The position numbers were made by a program, and so were the translations under genes. From Crotophaga sulcirostris (lineage: Eukaryota > Chordata > Aves > Cuculiformes > Crotophagidae), in assembly GCA_013397455.1 (NCBI GenBank), contig VYZB01000210.1, positions 1-64,000 on the forward strand: 64,000 nt of DNA. The letters are read 5' to 3'. Shown here piece after piece: positions 11,501 through 22,040 of this stretch. Below the pieces are notes generated by a model that was not told the origin of the DNA, made no database searches, and saw only the letters and a list, made by a program, of their open reading frames with translations. How positions within the stretch are numbered: position 1 is the first letter of the stretch; the number at the start of each line of letters is the position of its first letter.

Positions 11501-13128
11501 AAGATAACTCAGAGCTGAGTTGGGCGTTTCCATATATAGATGGCACAAGGTACCTCCCAGCAAGTCTGCCACCCTCGGAGCATGGTAGCCTGTACAGCAA
11601 AATTACAAGAACCTAACAAACAGCTCTCTCCAATGTAGGAATTCACACATCGTCCCTTTACAGCATCTCTAAGCCTAGGTTCTAACCAACAAAACATTCA
11701 CTTTGTAGTTACTTATTAACCTGACTTCTTAATTTATGTAAGGAATTACTTTAAGTCTTCCAGGGGGAAGAGAACATGACTTTGGTGTTCAGTCCAGTTA
11801 TCACTATTACATTAAGTCTAAAATCCACTGTCAGCAACAGCACAGATTTTTCAAGGGGCCTGAGCCTCTCAGAAGTTCAGATTAATTGAGAGTAAAGCAA
11901 TAATCAGCAGCAGAAACTAGAGTTGAAGGCAGGGAAAGCAGAACAGGTTTTGTGTTCTGTTTTTAAGCAGTTACTGACTTTTATCTTTGAGGATTCTGTT
12001 GTAAAACTCCCCCACATCACATTTAAAACTCAAATGTATTTTTTTCAGTGGGCAAACAAAAGCAGTCCTCTTCCTCTAAAGTCCATCCTTCCTCCCAGTT
12101 GGATCAAAAACGTAGTCTGTGAGTGATACTCAACTTTGAGCACGTGAACAAGAAAAGACACTGCATGCTACCAGGTACCTCAGCTTTCCCACTTCAGATT
12201 ATCAGTTCTTAATACCATCAGACTTGAACAAAAATGACTCAGTATCTGTAGGTCTCTTTTTGGTCTAGCATTACAAATTTAACCTCACAATCTTTTCTCA
12301 GTAAAAGATAAGGTGCCACCTAAGGCTTTCTTAATAAAATTACTTTTTATGGCATTAACAAGGAATCAAAAGTTTCAATTTAGGGAACCATTAGCACTGG
12401 TCTTCACCAGAACTTGACATCTATACAACTTAAGACACTAAAGATAACAGATCTTATCTCAAATAAGAAATTATTTTTTACCCCTTTAAATTTCCAGGGC
12501 TTAAAATAAGAGTTTGGAATCCTTGCTTGATGATTGCATGTCAAACTTTCAGTCCTTGCTTTTTAGTACGCGAGAGCCTTCAAAAGATAATGATCAGCAG
12601 GTATCCAGGGCAGAACCACCTTTATTATAAAACTATCTTCAGAGTTTACACCTTAAAAACTTTTCACAGGGTTTAGAACCAGTAATTTTACTACCACAGC
12701 CCATTAACCTGAGTAATCCAAGGGTTCTCAGATTAAATCAACATCCCTGAGATAAGCAAGTAGTACCATCCCAACTCTCCAACTGCGGGAGCTGTGGAAC
12801 TAAGTCATCCATGGACACACATTAGAAATGTCAGTGCCATCTGCCCAGTGTTGAGACTTCTGAACCACACACTTTATTGCTCAAAATAGATGGTGATAGG
12901 CACCAGTTCTTTCCCACTGATTTCCATTTTCCGTGTCACCTGTTTATGGTCATATTGCTGGCTTGGGGTGGAACAGAAGTATTGGATCTTCACTACACCC
13001 TCCATCCCCAAATTTAAGAACAAATGAGAATATACTGTCATAACAAAACTAACTTCTAACTCTCCTAAAAAAAGACCTTCTTTCCAAGGCAGGTACAAGA
13101 ACACTATAAGAAGTCAACATAATTTAAA

Positions 13129-13134
13129 TTTATT
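13129..13134 (-). terminator. Candidate ENPP4 polyadenylation signal (AATAAA on minus strand)
   Basis: TTTATT on the plus strand reads AATAAA on the minus strand, 334 bases past the ENPP4 stop. A second AATAAA at 12873-12878 (minus) could serve a longer 3'UTR. Sequence alone cannot choose between them. Confidence 0.4.
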
Positions 13135-13467
13135 ACAAAAAAAATATTATCATTTACAAATGTTAAAATTCTCTTAGTCTATCATGGCTAGTTTATACTC
13201 TGGAATTTCATTTTGAAAGCTTTCACAGGCTTGAATGAAAAACTAAGCATCTTTATTTTGTTAAGCAGCTCCTCCAGCAGAAAGCCACCCGTTCACCATT
13301 TTGTTCTGAACGTATTTTTGCAGGTAGCACACACACGTCAGCATGGTCTGACTGTACAGTATTTTACACAGATACCCTTAAAGTGCATCAAAGAATGTCA
13401 TCCAGTGCAAGTTCAGACTCTCCTCCTGAAATCCCTACTTAGCAAGCAAGGTGAGGCTCCCTAAGTG

Positions 13468-13832
13468 TTATCCAATTAAAGGATCATCATCATCAGATTG
13501 TAGCTGGAGCCGGGAAAATGGCCGTGGGGGAGCTACTCTATTCTTGGAGATTATTATAATGCAGGTAAAGGTAATCAGTATCATAAAAGCCCCAATAACT
13601 ATCCCAATCGCTTCTGGGAGATTTATGCACCACTGGTCAGCAAGTAAGCACTTGGCGTTACTTAAAGTGCCGTTGTGCGGCTGTGGCGTCAGTCCCAGGA
13701 TGTGGCACATCATGGGGTAAATATCAACGTTGTTCATCGTGCTCTGCTTGTAACCCCGATGAAAAGCAGGCCCACGAGCAGCCAGGAACGGATGCATGCT
13801 TGGGAGGGCATTGTCATAGCCATGGTCACCCA
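13468..13832 (-). CDS. ENPP4: ENPP4 last coding exon: final catalytic His, membrane helix, acidic tail, stop
   Basis: The minus-strand acceptor TTTCTCCAG ends at 13833. Joining to 16353 gives KLGDHGYDN with zinc ligand H336. [31 protein letters not shown], a helix (about 408-428) and the conserved tail [17 protein letters not shown] follow before the stop at 13468. Confidence 0.96.
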
Positions 13833-16800
13833 CTGGAGAAACACAAAGTTAAGAGTTAACATCACTCTTGCTGTTTCTACATGGAGTATTCCTCTCCCTG
13901 CCCCAAAAGGCATGTTTTAACCAAAGATTAATGCAGAACATAAAAGCAGCTGTTGAGTCAAACACTGAAGGAACCCAGAGTTCATTCCCTCCTCCCCAGA
14001 AGTCTTTTCCCATACTGGTCTTCAACTGTGGTTCTGCTCCATTATCTCTTTCCCTTTCAGTCACCAACATTTCCCATTTTGCCCTTCCCACTTCTCACGC
14101 CAAAGCTGAAAAGGATGTTTGCCACTCTATAATTGTAGCTGGAATGCAAATTCACACTTCTCAGATTTTGAAACAACATCTCCCCCTTGCAAAGCAGACA
14201 CTTTAATTACTTCTATATATCCCCCCCGATACTGTTCAGTTCAAGCATGTCAAGTACCCTCAAATAATGCTTATCAGATTGGGTACTTTGGGTGAAAGGA
14301 TACCCAAATAGTCAAAACCAGAAACAGTCAAAGTATTGTAATACTTGTTGCAGGCAAACAACAAAACTTTATGGCTACAACGTCACCAATACTGGGACAC
14401 TTGGTAGGTTTTTAAAAAATACTCTGATTTTTGGTGGAATATAAACAGCTAAAAAGCAGCCATAGTATATTTTCCTAATAATATGCCTGAAAAATTTATC
14501 TAAGATGCCAAATATTTCTCTCATAGCCCATGCAGCACAGTATTTGCGTGACTGCATTTAAGTTTTGCTTTCATTTCTTTGTAACAGCTTAACGAGTCTC
14601 CCTGAGAACTGTCTCCTCACCCATTTTATTTATGTTGCTAATGTGACACGTCAAGATTTCTACTAATTAGGTCACACTCACCACTTCAGTGTACTTCCAA
14701 TATTCCTTTTTTATGTTTTTCAACCGTAATGTTTGTCACTACAAAGACACTACTGTGCCACATCTTGCTTGTTTGTTTCATGATTATATTTTTTTCCTTC
14801 TACTTGCTTGTTTTGAACAGAGCTGTTCCAAGTCCCCTCTTCAACGATGTTTCCTATCTTTCCCCTCTGAAGAAGGGAGTCTAGTGTGTGCTACCACTTC
14901 CAGGAATGGTCTTGCTGCCACTTTGTCCATGAATAATAATAACTCAATAAACACTCACATAGCCTCTCAAGCTAAAACCTCCCCTGTCTGCTTCTGGGAA
15001 GCCTTGGCTAGCAAAATTGCTTTGAGAAATGATTCACTTCAACTGACACAATGCTGTTACTTCTAAATATACACTTATTGACTATTTTTAGGTACATGTA
15101 ATTCAATCTAACCATAAGCAACAAAGAGACGACGTGTGCTAAGTCTTGTCCATTTGAAAATAATTATAGTAAATCTGTGTGATAATTAAAATAAAAACAT
15201 ACCTTACATTCTAAGCAGCATTTTTGTACCAAACAACGAGAAAATCTGAACTTAAATGTGCAAAGGACAGACAGTAAGAACAGCCAAACTGGGTGAAAGC
15301 AGGTGTTTACAGCACCCAGCACCCTGTCTCTGGCAGCAGTCGTAACAGGTCACCTGAGGAGCCTCCAGCAGGGTTAGCCCTGAAATACCAACCAGCCTCC
15401 AGTTGCTGGCTGCTCAGAAACCTCCTGGAAGTTGGTGCCTTTGTATTTAATTTCTATTAATTGACTTTTCTTTCAAAATTTCTCCAATCACTTTCTGAAC
15501 ACGTACATATCTGCATATATATATCTGCACATATATCTGCAGCCTTCATCTACAACTAGAATTTTTGGTTGTATTCTCTTATTACAATGATAATGAAATC
15601 TACCAGCAGTTTCTACTTTTAGATAGACTTTCATGTGACTTTTGCATTTTTTTTACTAGGTTATACATTCCTCTTTTGTCTGCCACCCCCTGCTCTCTGC
15701 AAGTGAAACACCTGGAAATATATATACATACAGACACATATATACATACATGTATGTATGTAATCTGACATTCATAGCATCTAGCAGGAAGAAAGCTCAT
15801 AGCTTAGCAATGCATTGTGTGAAGTAACCTCTGTTTTGGTTTTCTGTCTTTAAAACATACTAGCTGATGCCCCTAACAGGAAGAACTCTGGCTTCTTTCA
15901 CCATCATTGTGGTGTTCCTATTATTTTTAGTATTTCCTCCAATTTACTTTTGTTTCCTAGTATATGTACTGTAACATTAAATGTTGTGTCTTGCACTGTT
16001 CAATTTATGCTTCCCTATATACATATATATTTTAGAAACAAAAAGTTAAACTACACTCTGGTGGAAACTTGAGACAGACTGCTAAATTGCCTAAGAGAAC
16101 TCTTAAAAATGTACTTCAGGCTATTAAATTGAACATGACCGAGTGTTTTAGCCAATGCAATATCCCCCATCACTTTCTCATCTGTTAAAACACACCAGGC
16201 TCAGGCTGAGACTGTTCTAGAAAAGGCCAAAACGTTCCTAAAGATGCTCAGTGCCAGAACTCCACTCACTCAACTAGAACCACCCTAGAGATGGCTGGAA
16301 AAAAAAGACAAGAGTTTACCAACAGAAGCACAAAGGAGGAAGACACACTTACATTTTGAAAGTGACTCATTTTGTACAATTGTCCAGCCTTCATCTGCCA
16401 CCAGAATGATGGGTTGAATTCTCTTATTGTGACGATAATGAAATCTCTCTGGAATTTCTTCTTTGAGATAGACTTTCATGTGACTGTCGCAATTTTTCAG
16501 TAAGTTATACACATCTCTTTGGTCTGCCAAGAAAAAAAACAGCATGTGAAACAGCTGGAATTTATGTCCCATTTACAGCAATTATCTGTCATTAAGTCCA
16601 AGATACAGTTTTTCAAAACAACTGTTCTTTAAGAGGAAGATAGAAAAGGATTTTTTTCATGTCTCTAATGAAATGCCAAATGTATCAAGGGGGATTTCAC
16701 AAATTGCTCTCATTTTAAACCAGGCATCTTATGGCTGCAGTTTTGAACACACAATTCAACTTGCCTGCTGGGATTGCAGGGGAGGGGAGCAAAAAATTCA

Positions 16801-18232
16801 AGCAGAGAAGTCAAGAGAAAGCAATCACACACCAAAGTAGTCAATATTTTATCCAAAGCAGTAAAGTAAGTATCGAATTTTTTTACTGTATAAATTGTCT
16901 TGTTTGTTACAATTGCTTCAGTCTGGCCAGGATTGTGGAACTGAGACCTGCAGTGTTGCGATTGCTGACATATCTGTCAGTAACTGCTCCAAGACAAAAC
17001 TTGAATTCACAATATGAAAACCACAGTTTCATTCACAGAAATAGAAGCAGTAAAGTAATCAAAGTTTGGGTTAGATTTTTACATGGAAGTTTGGACAATG
17101 ACATTTTTTATTCTGAATAAACATGAGGGTTTATTTCGTGCTAACTGCTTATCTGCTTTCTCAACAACCTGTACCAAGACTGTATTTACCACCCACAGCA
17201 ATCTGACCAGCAACTCCCCTTAATTAACAAAAAGTAATTTCTAAACAAACATTCTTTAGCTTATTCATTAAATTATGTCAAAGTTGTGCAATATGAACTA
17301 TACTGGTTTTGCAAAATGTGCGAACAGTCTACCATACTGCGTACTTTTTAGTAGTAAGATAAGATTTAATTCTCAATATATGACTTAAAAAAAGCCCAAA
17401 ACATACTCTGCCTTGGCAGCACTGCAGCAACTGGACTCTTGTCTATCAGGGTATATTTATTGCGACTAATGCAGCTATCCAGGATAATCAGCTTCTTTTC
17501 AGAACACGAGGCCATTCCATGGTCACTTGTTATTATGACATTAATAGTTTCCCACAAACCAAATGCCTTCAATTTATTAGTAAGGAAGCCAACATGGTTA
17601 TCCACTTCTTCTAATACTTTGCGCATGTTCGCAGTGTCATCTGGTCCATATTTGTGTCCACTTACATCTGGTTCTTCCCAGTATAATGTAGCAAAACTGA
17701 CCACTGGATTAGAGCTGTTCAGCCACGCAACAATTTTCTCCACTCTCTCTTCAAACGTTACTGAAAAGTTATACTTCATAAAGAATTGAGGTGTCGTATC
17801 GTTGATTCTTACGTCAGTACCAGGCCACATTGCAGCTGCACTTGCTCCATTTCCTTGCTGTTGATTTGTTACCCAAATTGGAATTGCCTGATTCCACCAG
17901 AAGGGATCTGAATCATTGAACTGTGAAAACTTTTTCTTGGCATCTGCATCATACATGTCATTAGCCACGATGCCATGGCTTTCTTCATATAAACCTGTCA
18001 CTATGCTATAATGGTTTGGAAAAGTCTTGGTGATAAAAGCATTTGTAATTTGTTTTACAAGCACACCACTCTCAATGAACTCCTGAAGATGAGGAAGTTT
18101 ATAGGTTTCCAAGTAATCAGCCCTGAAGCCATCAAAGGACACGAGGAGTAACCTGGATACCGAATCACCAGCAGAGTTCCCACAACAGGCAACTATTCCA
18201 GAAAGAAATAACATTAACATTGAGTTCATCAT
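13468..18232 (-). CDS. ENPP4: ENPP4 coding span (three coding exons): ectonucleotide pyrophosphatase/phosphodiesterase family member 4 (Ap3A hydrolase)
   Basis: On the minus strand, 18232-17407, 16523-16353 and 13832-13468 join to 1362 nt, 453 residues plus stop, the length I recall for human ENPP4. All junctions are GT-AG and both introns are phase 1. Signal peptide about 1-16; ectodomain with D34 (SFDGFR), T70 nucleophile (KTFPNHY), D189 and H193 (EEPDVSGH), D237 and H238 (TSDHGM), H336 (GDHGYDN); membrane helix about 408-428; tail ending [10 protein letters not shown]-glycosylation sequons include NDS, NFS, NSS, NES and NGT. In mammals the enzyme sits on endothelial surfaces and hydrolyses diadenosine triphosphate, releasing ADP that promotes platelet aggregation. 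The first ATG of the exon (18232) has T at -3, and the next in-frame ATG (18229) has the better context, so initiation could shift by one codon. It faces ENPP5 tail to tail. One relic exon copy lies in its last intron. Confidence 0.96.
15272..15375. repeat. Possible ancient amniote interspersed repeat
   Basis: The series AGTAAGAACAGCCAAACTGGG ... AGCACCCAGCACCCTGTCTCTGGCAGCAG ... ACCTGAGGAGCC follows a repeat familiar from turtle and crocodile DNA (GCCATACTGGGTCAGA ... CCCAGTATCCTGTCTC). Divergence is high and I cannot name the family. Confidence 0.35.
15494..15540. repeat. TATATCTGC-type simple repeat
   Basis: Degenerate tandem copies of (CA)TATATCTGCA abut the ENPP4 exon-3 relic exactly where its donor side is missing. 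Confidence 0.7.
15541..15679 (-). pseudogene. Decayed tandem duplicate of ENPP4 exon 3
   Basis: In the last ENPP4 intron, 845 bases 3' of the real exon on the gene strand, 139 bases align almost end to end with exon bases 16386-16523. Shared blocks include AGCCTTCATCT, TTCTCTTATT, GATAATGAAATCT, AGATAGACTTTCATGTGACT and TTATACA. Minus-strand translation retains [12 protein letters not shown] in one frame and [20 protein letters not shown] in another; the real exon reads [12 protein letters not shown] and [20 protein letters not shown]. The one-base net length difference frameshifts the copy. The acceptor AG survives (GTGGCAG), but its T-run is gone, and the donor end is replaced by a TATATCTGC-type repeat. 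Upstream intron similarity (GTTTCA next to CCAG) also persists, so this is a DNA duplication rather than a retrocopy. It is not expected to be spliced in usefully. Confidence 0.85.
15716..15762. repeat. Purine-pyrimidine microsatellite (TATACATA / CATGTATG)
   Basis: Alternating TATATATACATACA, CACATATATACATA and CATGTATGTATG. It lies on the other side of the exon-3 relic and ends the recognisable duplication. Confidence 0.7.
16353..16523 (-). CDS. ENPP4: ENPP4 middle coding exon (exon 3)
   Basis: The acceptor is a T-run followed by CTTGGCAG ending at 16524; the donor GTAAGT starts at 16352; phase 1 on both sides. It encodes residues 276-333: [36 protein letters not shown] and NESLSK. It corresponds in position and phase to the ENPP5 exon at 3248-3424. 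A decayed copy of it lies at 15541-15679. Confidence 0.95.
16524..17406 (-). other. ENPP4 intron between the first two coding exons
   Basis: No repeat or RNA gene recognised. A 129-codon plus-strand frame (16731-17120) is an unsupported chance ORF. Confidence 0.85.
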
Positions 18233-18271
18233 TGATGCTTCAAAGTATTTCCAGCAGATAATCAGATGCAC
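17407..18271 (-). CDS. ENPP4: ENPP4 exon with start codon
   Basis: Read on the minus strand, the acceptor TTTTTCAG ends at 18272. There are 39 nt of 5'UTR, and coding starts at 18232 ([17 protein letters not shown]). The donor GTATGT begins at 17406, splitting an Asn codon (phase 1). It encodes residues 1-276 with six of the seven active-site residues. A GTG at 18271 gives a longer open frame but is not a plausible start. C243 and C254, flanking the strand after TSDHGM, are both present. Confidence 0.95.
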
Positions 18272-18842
18272 CTGAAAAATTTAAAAAGATAAGGCATGTA
18301 ACAATAATTGTATGGGAACCAGTTTAACTAGCTATACATTATGTATATCTTCCTTACAAAGTTTCATTGCAAAATAACCGGTCTAAACAACCATTGAAGT
18401 CAACAAGGTATTTGCCTACTGCCTTCAAAGTTTCTCATATATTGTCATAATTTTAAGTATTTTAAAACAGACGAGCAATGAGATTTTTTTCATTCCAGGC
18501 TAAATGAAAGGAAGAATTGTTTTCTCTCTTTTAAGCCATTATTCCATTGTTCAGTATCTTAGTACAACTAAATTCCAAAACAGACAATCAGTATTCTTCC
18601 TCATGTTTAAGCCCTGCATCTGAACATCTCTGGCTCCACCTTTAAGAGTCTTGTGCAGCTCCAAACCTTGCTTACACATCACTGTTCAAAACAAAAGTTT
18701 ATTTTCCACTGTAATTATAATTTTTCATTTTCATCCTACCTTTCCTCTTCCACCCTCTTGAGTTGCTGGAAAACTTTTGACCCTTTCTACATTCCTATTT
18801 GCTCATTGCTTACTCTGTACATGGAACTGCCAGGAACAATTT

Positions 18843-18925
18843 CTGTTTTTCTTCTAAGCTGTTCTATGTCGACCATTGAGGAGTAACTTCTACTTCTGTT
18901 TTCCTTCTAAGCTGTTGTATATCTA
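18843..18925. repeat. Imperfect 53-base tandem duplication
   Basis: CTGTTTTTCTTCTAAGCTGTT at 18843 recurs as CTGTTTTCCTTCTAAGCTGTT at 18896, each followed by related sequence (CTATGTCGACCAT and GTATATCTACCAT). Local duplication in the ENPP4 5' intron. Confidence 0.6.
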
Positions 18926-19520
18926 CCATAACAGTATTTAAACCTGTTCTTTACCTATCAGATTTCTCGCTCTCTAAAAAAAATTAAAATCACAAATTTT
19001 ACAAATTACAAACCATTAATAACCTCAGTTATTAGGCAAGGATTCCTCACCAAGGAATTCATTACTATTATGAACACAAGGTATGATTTGTAAGCTTTTT
19101 TATTCCCTCTTAAACTTATTATGTGTGACAGGAGCACTTTGTTCAAGAAGGTCCAGAATTAGGAGCCCTTAAGAAAGAGGAAGGGAAGCTTCAGGTTTCA
19201 CAAAAACTTCTGCAACATTGTTACAAAGCGTATTTACTTCTGAAGAGCAGCCCCACTCCAGCAAACTTCTCCTTTATCTCACTGGCACAAAGGAGGGGGA
19301 TCCCAGGAAGAACAGCAGGTATCTTCTGAACTGTTGCAACATCTTTGGGCCCATCTCAACCCTTTCCCCAAAGCTCTTTAAAACAGCGAGGATTACTGTA
19401 AAAGTGTCAGTAGCTTTAGTGATAGCTAAGCTTCAGCTGTGAGAGGAACCCAAAGCACGGAAAATTAGCCCCTCCACAACCAACAGATAAAATGTCTTTA
19501 GAAGACACAAAAGTTGTAAG

Positions 19521-19612
19521 ACTCATAGAATCATTAAAGTTGGAAAAGGACTTCATAATCATCCAGGACAACCGTCAGGCTAACACCACCATGCCTACTA
19601 AAAATTTTAAAT
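19521..19612 (-). mobile_element. CR1 LINE 3' end, diverged
   Basis: CTCATAGAATCATTAAAGTTG, AAAAGGACTTCATAATCATCC and the AACACCACCATGCC block match a reversed CR1 tail of a different subfamily from its neighbours. Confidence 0.6.
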
Positions 19613-19929
19613 CAGTGCTACCAACTTTAGGAGACAGGAACAGCAAGTGTGTGTTTTGGAAAGTGAACGATGACAAGATTTAAATACAAAGGTAAGATCA
19701 CGTCCCAGCCTTGCTGTGTTCCTTCTGTCTGTTCTAGGACTACAAAAGTGTCTTTACTCACACACAGTCACGCACAAAACTTGCACGCTGCTTACATGTT
19801 TTTTCCCCATTTTAGAACAGAGAAGATGAGTTGGCTCTCCTGCTGTTGAGTCACTGAAATTCTTGGACCATAAAAATCGGTCTGAAATAGCTACTCAACT
19901 GAAGATACTTTATACTGGGGTTCTTCATA

Positions 19930-20145
19930 TATCATAGAATCACAGAATGGTTTGGGTTGGAAGGGACCATGAAGGTCTCTTACTCCCTGCAGTGAGCAGG
20001 GACATCTTCAACTGGATCAGGTGGCTCAGAGCCCCATCCAACCTGACCTTGAATGTTTCCAGGGATGGGGCATCTACCTCTGGTCAACCTTTCCAGTGTT
20101 TCACCACCCTCTGGGTAAAAATATTTCCTGTAAGTCTGCTTCATC
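19930..20145 (-). mobile_element. CR1 LINE 3' end
   Basis: ATCATAGAATCACAGAATGG, GTTTGGGTTGGAAGGGACC, then ACATCTTCAACTGGATCAGG and TTTCACCACCCTCTGGGTAAA, the reverse complement of the CR1 tail, in the ENPP4 5' intron. Confidence 0.92.
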
Positions 20146-20267
20146 ATAGTCCAGATTTATATATGGAAATGAGGGTTTATGCTGCTCCAAGTTACAGATT
20201 GCTCTCAAAATGTAAAAATCTGCAGGAGTTTAAGTTCAATCAAAGAAGGGAAATGCGAGTGGCTTTC

Positions 20268-21060
20268 GTAGAATCACAGAATCATAGAATTGCTTGGTTG
20301 GAAAAGACCTTTGAGATCATCAAGTCCAACCATGCCTGTCCGCTACCAAAACATATTCCTAAGTGCTTCATGTACCTGTCTTCTGAACACCTCCAGGGAT
20401 GGGGACTCAACCACTTCCCTGGGCACCCTGTGCCAGTGCCTGGTGACCCTTTCAGTAAAGAAATCTTTCCTGATGTCTAGTCCGAACCTCCCCTACCACA
20501 ACTTGAGGTCGTTTCCTCTCATCCTATCCCCTGTCACTTGGGAAAAAGAGACCAACACTCACCTGGTTACAACCTCCTTTCAGGTAGTTGTAGAGAGTGA
20601 TAAGGTCCCCCCCTAAGGCTCCTCAGCTCCAGGCTAAACAACCCCAGCTCCCTCAGCCGCTCCTCACAAGACTTGTTCTCCAGCCCCTTCACCAGCCTCG
20701 TTGCCCTTCTCCGGACACGCTCCAGCACCTCAATGTCCTTCTTGTAGTGAGAGGCCCAAAACTGAACCCAGGATTCAAGGTGTGGCCAATGCTGAGTACA
20801 GGGGCACAATTACTTCCCCGCTCCTGCTGCCTGCAGCGTTTCTGACCCAAGCCAAGATGCCATGGGCTTTCTTGGTCACCTGGGCCACCGCTGGCTCATA
20901 TTCAGCTGCTGTCACCCAACACCCCCAGGTCCTTCTCTGCCAGGCAGCTCTCCAGCCACTCTCCCCCAAGCCTGGAGTGCTGCACAGGGTTGTTGTGTCC
21001 CAAGTGCAGGACCCGACACTTGGCCTTGTCGAACCCCATCCCATCGGTCTCCTTTCTCGT
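20268..21060 (-). mobile_element. CR1 LINE, about 0.8 kb copy with reverse transcriptase C-terminus
   Basis: The 3' end is GTAGAATCACAGAATCATAG on the plus strand. Further in, the minus strand encodes CR1 ORF2 C-terminal peptides such as [15 protein letters not shown] and [10 protein letters not shown], broken by frameshifts. It lies about 170 bases from the CpG island and belongs to a CR1 group with AGCCGCTCCTCACAAGACTTG in its body. Not functional. Confidence 0.92.
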
Positions 21061-21826
21061 ATTATCAACAAAAAGCCTCACTCCCAGCCCTTTTTAATAA
21101 AGGATTCGCCCTTCACAACTCAATTCACGCTGTCAAGAGACAGCAGCATCGTGCAAGTTTCTCCCACCTCTAATTTAACCGAAGGCTACAGTTTAACAAG
21201 TATTTTCAGTTCCAATGGGCTTAAAACTCCACCACCTCGCAACACAGAAGCCAGCACAGGGGGATCTCCTGAGAGAGAACCTGTAACGCAGCTCCCGGAA
21301 AGAAGGAAACGGCACGGGACGAGGGACGGGGCAGGCATCGCCCTTTCCGCGCCGCCAGGGGCTTTAAAAAGCAGAACCAAGAGCTGCTCACAGCGCAGGA
21401 AGAGCCAAACCCACCGCGCCAGCCTCGAAACACCCCAACCACCTGCGCTTTCGCACCCTTTGGCGCCAACACGGCACCGGCACCGCCGCGACCTGCCCGA
21501 GCCTCCCCACCCCGCGGCCAGATGTTGCGGCCTCCAGCTGTTCAGGCCTGCGACAAGCGAAGCCCTCGCGGCCTCCCAGAGCTCCGGCAGGGCCGGACAC
21601 GGAACCGCCGCCTCTCCCGCCACCGGAGCCCTCGGACCGGCTGCTGCTCCACGCACCGACCCGGCTCTCCCGGGACCCAGCGGCTGTCCGCGCTCCCAGC
21701 GCTCCCTCCCCCTCACCTCAAAGCGCCGCTCGGCGGAACGAAGCCCACACCCCTCAGGGAGAAGCCGCGGAGCCCTCGCCGTGCGCGCCCGCTGCTGCGC
21801 GGCTGGAGGTGACCGGGAGCGGGGCG

Positions 21827-21829
<3 letters not shown>

Positions 21830-21920
<91 letters not shown>
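21830..21920. repeat. Uninterrupted 91-base G run (likely sequencing/assembly artefact)
   Basis: Ninety-one consecutive G bases abut the N block. A pure run of this length directly beside a gap is more likely a dark-cycle poly-G read tail or gap-fill artefact than real DNA, though a true G-rich tract may have seeded it. Poly-Gly or poly-Pro open frames across it are meaningless. Confidence 0.8.
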
Positions 21921-22040
21921 NNNNNNNNNNNNNNNNNNNNNNNNNNNNNNNNNNNNNNNNNNNNNNNNNNNNNNNNNNNNNNNNNNNNNNNNNNNNNNNN
22001 NNNNNNNNNNNNNNNNNNNNNNNNNNNNNNNNNNNNNNNN
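21921..22040. other. Assembly gap (120 N)
   Basis: There are 120 undetermined bases inside the putative ENPP4 CpG island. The first bases after it are two copies of GGGACTGAGA (22041-22060). The true gap length is unknown. Confidence 0.98.

Larger units (their letters stand above)
5733..13128. other. ENPP5-ENPP4 convergent intergenic region
   Basis: About 7.4 kb between the two candidate poly(A) signals. Apart from CR1 tails at 7721 and 8424, I see no gene or structured repeat. Longer 3'UTRs from either side may extend into it. Confidence 0.6.
13833..16352 (-). other. ENPP4 last intron
   Basis: Holds the exon-3 relic, the two flanking simple repeats and a possible ancient repeat at 15272. 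Open frames at 13868-14206 and 14689-15066 show no family resemblance. Confidence 0.85.
18272..21716 (-). other. Putative ENPP4 5' intron
   Basis: Between the start-codon exon and the CpG island. Carries the 53-base tandem duplication and three minus-oriented CR1 copies, the last running to within about 170 bases of the island. Confidence 0.55.

Noticed and set aside
15600..15800. 66-codon minus-strand frame as a gene
   Set aside because: It is part of the ENPP4 exon-3 relic read into a microsatellite; already described as a pseudo-exon.
18233..18271. GTG-initiated extension of ENPP4
   Set aside because: The GTG coincides with the first exon bases after the splice acceptor. The ATG at 18232 gives the expected 453 residues.
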